Assembly (NCBI GenBank): GCA_002169365.1
Contig: NHLE01000018.1
Coordinates: 1 to 7,520, forward strand
DNA: 7,520 nt
DNA from: Pelagibacteraceae bacterium TMED259
GTDB taxonomy: Bacteria; Pseudomonadota; Alphaproteobacteria; HIMB59
Direction of reading: 5' to 3'
The position numbers were made by a program, and so were the translations under genes. Within the stretch, counting starts at the first letter, position 1, and each line of letters opens with the position of its first letter. Below are positions 1 through 6,024 of this stretch, in pieces. Under the pieces are notes generated by a model. The model saw only the letters and a program-made list of their open reading frames with translations. It did no database searches and was not told the DNA's origin.

Positions 1-117
1 AGTATGGGCAGCATAATTTCTTCCAATACAGTACACTCTTCTTACAGGAAAATGTTTATCACTCCCTTTTACAGGTATGAGTGTTTTTTGTGGTTCTGGA
101 ATTACTAAGTTAGTCAT
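1..117 (-). CDS. FAH-family hydrolase, N-terminal fragment (runs off left edge)
   Basis: An open frame of 39 codons begins with ATG at 117 and continues past base 1 without a stop, so only the amino end is visible. Residues 24-38 read PVRRVYCIGRNYAAH, the opening block typical of fumarylacetoacetate hydrolase family enzymes, including fumarylpyruvate hydrolases and the FAHD1 type. These are cytosolic, metal-dependent enzymes that hydrolyse a C-C bond in beta-diketo acids or decarboxylate oxaloacetate-like acids; the catalytic acidic residues lie downstream and cannot be checked. An AAGGAG ribosome binding site at 129-134 lies 11 bases upstream of the ATG, and the start follows the permease stop by 20 bases, so it is almost certainly the next gene of the transporter operon. 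The family is confident, but the substrate is not. Confidence 0.8.
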   Translation of the reverse strand, partial: MTNLVIPEPQKTLIPVKGSDKHFPVRRVYCIGRNYAAHT

Positions 118-128
118 TTTACTTTATT

Positions 129-134
129 CTCCTT
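129..134 (-). promoter_or_regulatory. Ribosome binding site of the FAH-family gene
   Basis: On the minus strand the sequence reads AAGGAG, 11 bases before the ATG at 117. It lies in the 20-base gap after the permease stop codon and fixes the start of a gene of which only 39 codons are in the window. Confidence 0.7.
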
Positions 135-137
135 AAA

Positions 138-893
138 TTAACCTCTTTTGGAGGCGTAGTAATCAAAACGTTTTGCTAACATTGCTAATAACTCAGAAAT
201 TGTAAAAGCTAATGCAAACAAAACAATTATAATAGCCCAAAAGTGTGACATCAAAAATCTCGATGAATATAATTCAAATAGAGATCCAAACCCAACTATG
301 GAAATTAGAAGTTGGCCAATGATGACACCTTTTACAGCTCTAATGAAACCAATTCTGATTCCACCTATAATTTCTGGCAAGGCTGCCCAAAAATAAATTT
401 TAACAAATGCATCTATAGGACTGGCACCAAATGAATTAGCCATATCTACCAATGATCGATTTATTTGTTTTACCCCCGCTCTAGTATTTAAAATAATAAT
501 CCAAATTGCAAAAAGGGTTGTGACAATAATAATTGACTTTAATCCAAACCCAAACAAGACCATTAAAACTGGAACTAAAGCTGTTAGGGGGGCGCTCATA
601 AACATGTTAACCCAAGGAAGAAATAATTCGTCAATAAATCTATTTTTTCCCATAAAGATTCCAAGAGGAATGCCAATAACTAGTGCATAAAAAAGACCGC
701 CAAAAAAAGCTATAGCAGTTTCATTTAAAGCTCTGATGAATGCTTTTGAGTCATAGATATCAAGTAAGGTAGTAAAGATAGATGATAGAGGTGGTAGAAA
801 AAACGAAACCTCTAACCTACCTAAAACTTCCCATAATAATCCCCAAAGAATGAGTGATGTCATATTAGGAAGTTTAAAGCCAAAAATTCTCAT
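138..893 (-). CDS. ABC transporter permease, SsuC/TauC-like (second permease of operon)
   Basis: This 251-residue integral membrane protein of the nitrate/sulfonate/taurine importer type (binding-protein-dependent transport inner-membrane family) would form part of the translocation channel. Hydrophobic segments are visible around residues 11-27, 60-82, 95-115, 119-136, 186-203 and 217-238. The cytoplasmic coupling loop that contacts the ATPase is at about 150-180, with MANSFGAS followed by LPEIIGGIRIG, the EAA-type motif of this family. Its ATG follows the ATPase stop by one base, so translation is probably coupled. It is only distantly similar to the other permease in the operon, which has a different EAA loop (SFGAS here, SFLSTE there), so the channel may be a heterodimer. 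Family assignment is firm; the transported compound cannot be read from this subunit. Confidence 0.9.
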   Translation of the reverse strand: MRIFGFKLPNMTSLILWGLLWEVLGRLEVSFFLPPLSSIFTTLLDIYDSKAFIRALNETAIAFFGGLFYALVIGIPLGIFMGKNRFIDELFLPWVNMFMSAPLTALVPVLMVLFGFGLKSIIIVTTLFAIWIIILNTRAGVKQINRSLVDMANSFGASPIDAFVKIYFWAALPEIIGGIRIGFIRAVKGVIIGQLLISIVGFGSLFELYSSRFLMSHFWAIIIVLFALAFTISELLAMLAKRFDYYASKRG

Positions 894-894
894 A

Positions 895-1659
895 TTACTC
901 TACGTAAGACCTGAGGGACTTCCAAATTTTTTCAACAGTGTCTAAATATTCACTATCTTTTCTGATGCTATCGACGTCCTTATTTTTAAAACCTGACGGC
1001 TTAATTATTTCAGAGACTCGACTAGGTCTTGGTAATAAAATAGCTACTTGATCTGATACATAAACAGCCTCTTCGATAGAGTGAGTAACAAATATAAAAG
1101 TTTTATTTTCATTTTTAACTAATTGTAGAAGTTCTTCTTGAAATTTTCTTCGTGTTTGCTCATCTACTGCAGAAAAGGGTTCGTCCATTAATAAAACTGG
1201 AGAGTCAACAGAAAGTGCCCTGGCCAAACCAACTCTTTGGCGCATTCCTCCAGAAAGTTCATGAGGAAAGCTATTTTCAAAGCCATCTAAACCTACTTGC
1301 TTAATGTACTTTCTAGCAATGTCTTCTCTTTCTGATTTAGCAACTTTTCTGAGCTCTAAACCAAAAGCAACATTTCTAATAACAGATGCCCATGGCATTA
1401 AAGCAAAATCTTGAAATACAAATGCTCTATCAGGCCCCGGCTCGGTTACTATTTGATCGTTGACATAAACTTCTCCTTGATTAGGGCTTAATAAGCCAGC
1501 AATTATTTTCAGCAAGGTAGTCTTTCCACATCCAGAAGGTCCAAGAAGAGATGTTAATTGACCTTTCGGAAAATCTAAAGACATATCTCTTAATGCCTCC
1601 ACGTCTCCATAATTTTTATATATTCCTTTAACGCTGACTGCGTTTACTGCTTCACTCAT
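895..1659 (-). CDS. ABC transporter ATP-binding protein, SsuB/TauB-like
   Basis: This 254-residue nucleotide-binding subunit would power import by ATP hydrolysis on the cytoplasmic face of the two permeases. All catalytic elements are present: Walker A GPSGCGKT at 40-47, Q-loop Gln83, signature LSGGMRQR at 135-142, Walker B VLLMDEP at 155-161 with Glu160 as catalytic base, D-loop SAVD at 163-166 and switch His193. Length is normal for the SsuB/TauB/NrtD group, with no extra regulatory domain. The start is supported by AGAGGAG at 1667-1673, 7 bases upstream of the ATG. It is the only ATPase in the operon, so an active complex would carry two copies of it. It lies between the two permease genes. 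Confidence 0.95.
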   Translation of the reverse strand: MSEAVNAVSVKGIYKNYGDVEALRDMSLDFPKGQLTSLLGPSGCGKTTLLKIIAGLLSPNQGEVYVNDQIVTEPGPDRAFVFQDFALMPWASVIRNVAFGLELRKVAKSEREDIARKYIKQVGLDGFENSFPHELSGGMRQRVGLARALSVDSPVLLMDEPFSAVDEQTRRKFQEELLQLVKNENKTFIFVTHSIEEAVYVSDQVAILLPRPSRVSEIIKPSGFKNKDVDSIRKDSEYLDTVEKIWKSLRSYVE

Positions 1660-1666
1660 GAATTAA

Positions 1667-1673
1667 CTCCTCT
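1667..1673 (-). promoter_or_regulatory. Ribosome binding site of the ABC ATPase gene
   Basis: AGAGGAG on the minus strand, 7 bases before the ATG at 1659 and inside the 18-base gap after the upstream permease. It is one of the best Shine-Dalgarno matches in the window and confirms the start. Confidence 0.75.
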
Positions 1674-1677
1674 AAAT

Positions 1678-2436
1678 TTATGATACATAACCTTGATCAT
1701 TCCCTGCAAATAAATATTTTTCTATTCGCTCTAAAACATTTAAAAATAAAACAGCTAATACTATTATTGAAAAGATAGCTGCATACATACTTGGATAGTC
1801 AGCAGTCATTCGACTATAAGAAATAATATCTCCTACCCCTGTGGGTGTAATTTTTAACTCAGCTAAGATTGCTCCGATAAAACCCGCTGATACACCTAAT
1901 CGTAGTCCTGCAAAAATAACAGGTGAAGCAGAAGGTATAATAATTTTAAAAATCACTTCTCTTTCTGTACTTAAAAAAGATCTGGCCATTTCAATCATAG
2001 AAGTTGGAGTGTTTTTAACTGCTCCACTAGTATTAAGAACAATCACTGGCATTGCCATAATACAAACAACAAAGGTTTTTGATGCTATACCTATTCCATA
2101 GGCCATAATTACAAGTGGAATTAATGCTGCTAAAGGAGCTGATTGCATAATGATAAAAATTGGAGATACCAGCCAATCAAATTTTTCACTCAACCCAACC
2201 CAAACTCCAATCCCCACACCAATAAACGTTGATATTAAAACTCCAACCACCAACGGCTTTAGAGTTTCAGCATAGGCTACAAAAATTTGACCACTAATGG
2301 TTAACTGGCCTAAAGCTATCATAGACTCAAAAAATGTTGGAAATGCATAGTTTATTCCTGCTCTCGCGGAAATTTCCCAGGCCCCAAATATAACGAAAGC
2401 TGAGAGAAGTTTGAGTGTTAAAGGTCTTGAGATCAT
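1678..2436 (-). CDS. ABC transporter permease, SsuC/TauC-like (first permease of operon)
   Basis: Inner-membrane permease of the nitrate/sulfonate/taurine importer family, 252 residues from the ATG chosen here. Membrane segments appear near residues 9-20, 62-82, 90-108, 114-131 and 217-236. The ATPase-coupling loop at about 148-182 reads IEMARSFLSTE then SPVIFAGLRLG, a degenerate EAA motif in which the usual SFGAS is SFLSTE. The frame can be extended to a GTG at 2469, adding 11 residues (to 263), but that GTG is part of the stem of a strong hairpin. The polar extension (MFAHPSKINFK) also looks unlike this family, which usually begins just before the first membrane helix. Neither start has a clear ribosome binding site, so the ATG at 2436 is preferred, not proven. 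It pairs with the second permease and the shared ATPase. Confidence 0.85.
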   Translation of the reverse strand: MISRPLTLKLLSAFVIFGAWEISARAGINYAFPTFFESMIALGQLTISGQIFVAYAETLKPLVVGVLISTFIGVGIGVWVGLSEKFDWLVSPIFIIMQSAPLAALIPLVIMAYGIGIASKTFVVCIMAMPVIVLNTSGAVKNTPTSMIEMARSFLSTEREVIFKIIIPSASPVIFAGLRLGVSAGFIGAILAELKITPTGVGDIISYSRMTADYPSMYAAIFSIIVLAVLFLNVLERIEKYLFAGNDQGYVS

Positions 2437-2447
2437 TTTGAAATTTA

Positions 2448-2480
2448 TTTTACTGGGGTGAGCAAACACCCCAGTAATAA
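2448..2480. promoter_or_regulatory. Strong intercistronic hairpin between binding-protein and permease genes
   Basis: TACTGGGGTG (2451-2460) and CACCCCAGTA (2467-2476) are perfect inverted arms around the 6-base loop AGCAAA. The stem extends one more pair (2450/2477) and then, past a single bulged T at 2478, two more. This is the strongest stem in the window and has a GC-rich core in AT-rich DNA. It lies 9 bases beyond the binding-protein stop on the operon transcript. No run of U follows the 3' arm on either strand, so a plain intrinsic terminator is unlikely. By analogy with stem-loops after binding-protein genes of other ABC operons, such as malE-malF, it probably protects the upstream message or lowers readthrough, giving more binding protein than channel. 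That role is inferred. Confidence 0.75.
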
Positions 2481-2489
2481 AATTATATC

Positions 2490-3449
2490 TTAATTACTGT
2501 CTAATGGTTTTAAATACCAAAAGTCCTCAATTTTTAAAGATGACATATCACCTTCAAGTTGACCTGCTTTAGAGTACCATTCCATATCAGCCATAGCAGC
2601 CTTTGCGCCACCACCGTTGACATCATATAATCCACCTGCAACAGCATCAGTATAAAAACCATCCAGCTCAGCTAGCACTTCATCTGGAAGTTCACCAATT
2701 GGACCATCGGGATTTGTTTCTCTTCTAATGATTGTAGGGTCATTAGCCATATCACGATAGACACTTAAAAGAGCACTCACAAAAATATTTACTGACTCTT
2801 CATTAGCCTTAATCCAATCAACATTAGCAAATAATGCTTCATCACTAGCATCGACATTAAACATTGGTAAAGTATTAAATTTATCACCATGAGATGCCAT
2901 AATTTTATTTTTATTTGATAGGTCGATAATTGTTGCTTGCGCTTGGTTAGCTAATAAAGCAGCAACTCTGTTAGCTGATCCTGAAATATAAGATCTCTCT
3001 CCAAACTTGATGCCCAATCTTTCTTCAATAACATTAGCTATTGAGTCTGTTCCACCACCACGAGAGTGAAGTAGAATTGGTTCTCCATTAAGATCTTCGA
3101 GTTCGTTGTAGTCTTTTGTAGTTACTGGGAAGAACTTTAACTTTGATAATTGATAAATAATTCTGATTGGTGCTTTAGATTTTTGCATAGCAGAATAGGG
3201 AGTACCAAAGCCAATATCCATCTGACCACTAAGCACTGACTGAATTGCTAGCTCTTCATCAGAAAAAGCTGTCCACTCATAATCTAAGCCGTTTACTTTT
3301 GCTCTATCCAACGCCAAAAAGAATGCCGCTAGTTCATCTGATGGGGGTTCAGCTAAAGCTATTCTTATGGACTTAGCATAAGAAGATGAGACCATAACAG
3401 TGGAAAATAGGAACACTGTTACGAAAATAGTCTTAATTAATTTAATCAT
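2490..3449 (-). CDS. Periplasmic substrate-binding protein, SsuA/NMT1-like
   Basis: This 319-residue secreted protein would capture the ligand and deliver it to the permeases. Residues 1-25 form a Sec signal peptide: a lysine-containing start, a hydrophobic core about 7-20, and SYA before the predicted cut at Ala25. The mature protein shows the pattern of the NMT1/THI5-like (SsuA/TauA) family: SVLSGQMDIGFGTPYS at 71-86, DLNGEPILLHSRGGGTDS at 119-136 and RVAALLANQAQATIIDL at 161-177. There is no lipobox cysteine, so it should be soluble in the periplasm. It is the first gene of the operon, with AGGAGG 4 bases before its ATG. The family binds sulfonates, taurine, nitrate, aromatic acids, pyrimidine precursors and others, and I cannot name this ligand. 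The acidic composition and short gap to the next gene are normal for the family. Confidence 0.9.
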   Translation of the reverse strand: MIKLIKTIFVTVFLFSTVMVSSSYAKSIRIALAEPPSDELAAFFLALDRAKVNGLDYEWTAFSDEELAIQSVLSGQMDIGFGTPYSAMQKSKAPIRIIYQLSKLKFFPVTTKDYNELEDLNGEPILLHSRGGGTDSIANVIEERLGIKFGERSYISGSANRVAALLANQAQATIIDLSNKNKIMASHGDKFNTLPMFNVDASDEALFANVDWIKANEESVNIFVSALLSVYRDMANDPTIIRRETNPDGPIGELPDEVLAELDGFYTDAVAGGLYDVNGGGAKAAMADMEWYSKAGQLEGDMSSLKIEDFWYLKPLDSN

Positions 3450-3453
3450 ATTT

Positions 3454-3459
3454 CCTCCT
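3454..3459 (-). promoter_or_regulatory. Ribosome binding site of the binding-protein gene
   Basis: AGGAGG on the minus strand, 4 bases before the ATG at 3449. It is a full match to the anti-Shine-Dalgarno core and the strongest in the window, fitting a gene whose product is usually needed in excess over the membrane subunits. Confidence 0.8.
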
Positions 3460-3513
3460 AATTACTTTTGAATGATAAGAGTAAATTATTATCTGGTTGG
3501 ATGACACAAGCCT

Positions 3514-3534
3514 ATCTTTACAATTTTGTAAGAT
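3514..3534. promoter_or_regulatory. Inverted repeat in the divergent promoter region (candidate operator)
   Basis: ATCTTTACAA (3514-3523) and TTGTAAGAT (3526-3534) are inverted arms around a TT centre and differ by one extra T in the left arm. The inner 14 bases, TTACAATTTTGTAA, form 6-base arms around that centre. The repeat sits almost midway between the divergent starts at 3449 and 3608, so it could bind a regulator of either transcript. OmpR-family regulators usually bind direct repeats; a loose pair, GTAAATTATTATC at 3481 and GTAAGATTATCAG at 3529, is also present but weak. The whole gap, 3450-3607, holds no open frame worth calling and no promoter I can place with confidence. In such AT-rich DNA, chance repeats are common. 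Confidence 0.4.
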
Positions 3535-3607
3535 TATCAGTTATTTTGAAAACTAAGGTAGAAAAGTCTTTATATATAAGGAACTAATAATATCCTTCTT
3601 ATATTAG

Positions 3608-4297
3608 ATGAGAATACTTTTACTAGAGGATGATGCTCGGTTAGGGCCATGGTTGAAGAAAAATTTAACTGATGGTGGAAATATTACTGATCTTTTCTCA
3701 GACGGCATAAGAGCAGAACTGGCTATCAAAAAAATAAACTATGAAATATTAATTATTGACCGAATGACTCCTGGAATTGATGGGCTCTCTTTAGTTAAAA
3801 AAATTAGAAGTGAGGGTAACAACATACCAGTAATTTTTTTAACAGCCTTAAATGAAATAGAAAATAGATTAGAGGGCTTTGAAGCAGGGGCAGATGATTA
3901 TTTAGCAAAACCCTTTTCGTTTGATGAATTAGTATCCAGAATAAATGCCATTTCTAAAAGAAGTATAAATAAAAAAGAATTAAATATTGAAACAATAAAA
4001 TCAGGTGACATTGAATTAGATTTAATAAAAAGAATTTGCTTTAGACAGAGAAAAAAGATTGAGCTTAACAATAAAGAGCTAACATTAATGGAATATTTTA
4101 TTCGATTTGAAGGAAAAAAAGTTACGAAAGCAATGTTACTGGAGCTCGTATGGAATATTAATTTTGATCCAACAACAAGCATAATTGAAACTCATATCAG
4201 CAGACTGAGATCAAAAATTGAAAAACCTTTTCAAGATCGTCTAATAAAAACAGTCAGAGGATCGGGCTATGTTTATACACCTAAAAAAAATATTTAG
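3608..4297 (+). CDS. OmpR/PhoB-family response regulator
   Basis: This 229-residue cytoplasmic transcription factor would be phosphorylated by the kinase encoded next to it. The receiver domain (about 1-118) has the acidic pair Asp8/Asp9, phospho-acceptor Asp51 in IIDRMTPGIDG, the switch Thr79 and Lys101 in KPF, so it should be fully phosphorylatable. The winged-helix output domain (about 130-226) has the recognition-helix region TSIIETHISRLRSKIE and ends in the wing TVRGSGYVY, both classic for the OmpR family. No Shine-Dalgarno is visible near the ATG; the closest match (AAGGA at 3579-3583) is 24 bases away, so the message may be leaderless or poorly translated. The gene is divergent from the ABC importer operon, which makes that operon a likely target, but the sequence does not prove it. 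Confidence 0.93.
   Translation: MRILLLEDDARLGPWLKKNLTDGGNITDLFSDGIRAELAIKKINYEILIIDRMTPGIDGLSLVKKIRSEGNNIPVIFLTALNEIENRLEGFEAGADDYLAKPFSFDELVSRINAISKRSINKKELNIETIKSGDIELDLIKRICFRQRKKIELNNKELTLMEYFIRFEGKKVTKAMLLELVWNINFDPTTSIIETHISRLRSKIEKPFQDRLIKTVRGSGYVYTPKKNI
4256..4260 (+). promoter_or_regulatory. Ribosome binding site deciding the histidine kinase start
   Basis: AGAGG lies 8 bases before the ATG at 4269, inside the end of the response-regulator gene. The rival ATG at 4311 has GGAG at 4306-4309 only one base away, too close for normal initiation, so the upstream start and the 29-base overlap are preferred. Confidence 0.55.
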
Positions 4298-5594
4298 AAA
4301 ATATTGGAGCATGTCTGCAATCAGACAGGCATTTATACTTATTTCTATTTATTCAGTTGTTTTTATTTTCTGTTGGGTTATCTCTAATTTTTTTATTGAA
4401 AAAAAGATTATCGAAAACATTGATAGAGATTTATCTTATGATTTAGAAGGAATTAGTCTTTTATGGCAATCTCAAAAAACATTAGCACTTAGGCCATCAC
4501 AGGATAGTTATTATATGATCATTCCTAATTCTCAAGGCTATCAAGGTAGAATAGCGGAAGGTGCAATCTTTCCTGGAAATATAATTTTTTTTCCTGAGGG
4601 CTATCACTCAACTAGTTTAATAGCAGAAAATGGAACATCATTTAGGGCGAGAACTTTGATCAGAAATAGGGATGATAACATTTATATTGCTGCAAAATCT
4701 TTAGAGACCCAAATCCAAATAAGAAAAACCATTAATGAAATATTCTTCTTTTCCGCTATTTTTTCTCTTATTTTAATCTCTTTAGTAATTATAGTAGTCG
4801 CCCGAAATACACAAATACGAATATCGAAAATTGAAACATCATTAAATTTTATAAAATCAGGAAGATTAAAAACTAGAATTAAATTAGATGGAGATGATGA
4901 TTTAGTCAAAGTTTCAAATTCCATAAATCAAACTACTCAACAATTGGAAAATCTAATGGGGCAGTTTAAAAACCAATCAGCCAATATTGCGCATGATTTA
5001 AAAACTCCTCTCACGAATTTAAGACTCAGCTTAGAAAAAAAAATAAATACAAAAAAAATAAATCAAAAACAAATACGTGACTCTATTCATCAAATAGATG
5101 AGATCATTAATATTTTTGATACTATTATCAAAATAGCTAAAATTCAAAGTGGCTCAGAAAGAAAAAAATTTTCTAAAGTAAATCTTAAAGAATTTGGGAA
5201 AGAAATATTTGAAACTTATGGGCCTGTCATAGAGGACAAAGGATTTAAAACTTCTATAAATAGTATAAGTGGTAATAAGATAAAAATGGATAAAAATTTA
5301 ATCTTTATTCTGATAACTAACTTAATACAAAATGCATTAAAGTTTTCTAAGAAGGGAACAAAGATAGCCTTTGATTTTGGACCTGATAAGATTTTGATTA
5401 AAGATCAAGGTCCAGGAATTCCAAATAACCAAAAAAATAAAGTTATCAAACCTTTATACCAAATAAATAAAATGAAAGAAGACGGTCTAGGTTTAGGACT
5501 AGCTATGGTCAAGGCAATATGTGAAATTCATAAAGCTGATTTGATTATTAAAAATAATTCAACAGGCCTCATTATGGGAATTAAATTTAAATAA
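4269..5594 (+). CDS. Membrane sensor histidine kinase (HAMP, HisKA, HATPase)
   Basis: This 441-residue inner-membrane sensor kinase is the likely partner of the regulator that it overlaps by 29 bases. In order it has a first membrane helix (about 20-42), a periplasmic domain of about 110 residues (43-155), a second membrane helix (157-178) and a HAMP linker (about 178-232). Next comes a dimerisation/phosphoacceptor domain with AHDLKTPLTNLR at 241-252, His242 being the phospho-acceptor, and then an ATP-binding domain. The latter shows the N box NLIQNALKFS (351-360, Asn355), the G1 box DQGPGIP (379-385, Asp379) and the G2 box GLGLGLAMV (406-414). The usual phenylalanine of the F box is not evident in VIKPLYQINK, a mild divergence. 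The sensing domain resembles nothing I can name, so the signal is unknown. An ATG at 4311 would give a protein 14 residues shorter with both membrane helices intact. Confidence 0.92.
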   Translation: MFIHLKKIFRKYWSMSAIRQAFILISIYSVVFIFCWVISNFFIEKKIIENIDRDLSYDLEGISLLWQSQKTLALRPSQDSYYMIIPNSQGYQGRIAEGAIFPGNIIFFPEGYHSTSLIAENGTSFRARTLIRNRDDNIYIAAKSLETQIQIRKTINEIFFFSAIFSLILISLVIIVVARNTQIRISKIETSLNFIKSGRLKTRIKLDGDDDLVKVSNSINQTTQQLENLMGQFKNQSANIAHDLKTPLTNLRLSLEKKINTKKINQKQIRDSIHQIDEIINIFDTIIKIAKIQSGSERKKFSKVNLKEFGKEIFETYGPVIEDKGFKTSINSISGNKIKMDKNLIFILITNLIQNALKFSKKGTKIAFDFGPDKILIKDQGPGIPNNQKNKVIKPLYQINKMKEDGLGLGLAMVKAICEIHKADLIIKNNSTGLIMGIKFK

Positions 5595-5613
5595 AATATA
5601 TTTAAGTTAATGC

Positions 5614-5637
5614 AACTGAGTAACTTTCACCTCAGTT
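5614..5637. terminator. Hairpin in convergent gap, possible bidirectional terminator
   Basis: AACTGAG (5614-5620) and CTCAGTT (5631-5637) are perfect 7-base inverted arms with a 10-base loop; GTT/AAC at 5606-5608 and 5643-5645 could extend it past an internal loop. It lies between the convergent ends of the histidine kinase (5594) and thioredoxin (5676). The stem is short and no clean T-run follows on either strand, although the flanks are very AT-rich. Position is the main argument. Nothing else is seen in the 81-base gap. Confidence 0.45.
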
Positions 5638-5675
5638 AGTTCAACTAGTTCGATTTATAATTTGAGAAATAATTT

Positions 5676-6002
5676 TTAAAGCTGGTTGTTAACCCAGTTT
5701 TTCAAATCTGCCTCAGAGCTAAGTCCAATTTTTGTATCAGCCACTGCTCCATCTTTGAAAATCATCATGGTAGGTATACTTCGAACTCCAAAATTGGCTG
5801 GCGCTGATGGATTTTCATCAATGTTTATTTTTTTAATAGATACCTTCCCCTCAAATTCTGCAGCAATGTTTTCTAAAATTGGTCCTAATGCCTTACAAGG
5901 TCCGCACCATTCCGCCCAAAAATCAACTAAAACTGGCTGATTATTTGATCCATCAATTACACTTTGCTGAAAATCAGCATCTTTAATTTGTTCTATAGCC
6001 AT
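5676..6002 (-). CDS. trxA: Thioredoxin
   Basis: This 108-residue cytoplasmic thioredoxin would reduce disulfides in ribonucleotide reductase, methionine sulfoxide reductase and other targets, and would itself be reduced by thioredoxin reductase. The active site WCGPC is at 32-36 with redox cysteines 33 and 36, preceded by VLVDFWAE. The cis-proline is Pro77 in RSIPTMMIF, and GLSSEADLKNWV closes the fold. Length and all key residues match canonical TrxA. There is no signal peptide. It is the last gene of the minus-strand group, 22 bases after the nucleotidyltransferase stop. No Shine-Dalgarno is visible in that gap, so its translation may rely on coupling or an unrecognised signal. It converges on the histidine kinase. 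Confidence 0.97.
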   Translation of the reverse strand: MAIEQIKDADFQQSVIDGSNNQPVLVDFWAEWCGPCKALGPILENIAAEFEGKVSIKKINIDENPSAPANFGVRSIPTMMIFKDGAVADTKIGLSSEADLKNWVNNQL

Positions 6003-6024
6003 ATTTTATATATGGGATGAAGTT

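Noticed and set aside
1841..2101. Plus-strand open frame of 86 codons
   Set aside because: It lies wholly inside the antisense strand of the first permease, has no ribosome binding site or recognisable motif, and is a shadow of the real gene.
2448..2480. Hairpin read as an intrinsic transcription terminator
   Set aside because: Neither strand has a T-run after the stem, and the downstream genes clearly belong to the same transporter operon; a stabilising or attenuating element fits better.
3546..3576. TTGAAA and TATATA as a promoter for the response regulator
   Set aside because: The spacing is 19 bases and the whole gap is AT-rich with many equally good hexamers, so no single promoter can be chosen from the sequence.
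3450..3607. Riboswitch or small RNA in the divergent gap
   Set aside because: I found no conserved TPP-type or other riboswitch core, and the leader is too short to hold most known classes.
3898..4182. Minus-strand open frame of 94 codons
   Set aside because: It is antisense to the response regulator, whose receiver and winged-helix motifs are intact; the frame has no family features.
4682..4924. Minus-strand open frame of 80 codons
   Set aside because: It is antisense to the second membrane helix and HAMP region of the histidine kinase, which explains its hydrophobic stretch.
5686..5940. Plus-strand open frame of 84 codons
   Set aside because: It is antisense to thioredoxin, a confidently identified gene.
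6003..6024. TATATAAAAT just before trxA as its own promoter
   Set aside because: Transcription would start inside the coding sequence given the usual distance from a -10 box; it is more likely chance AT-richness.
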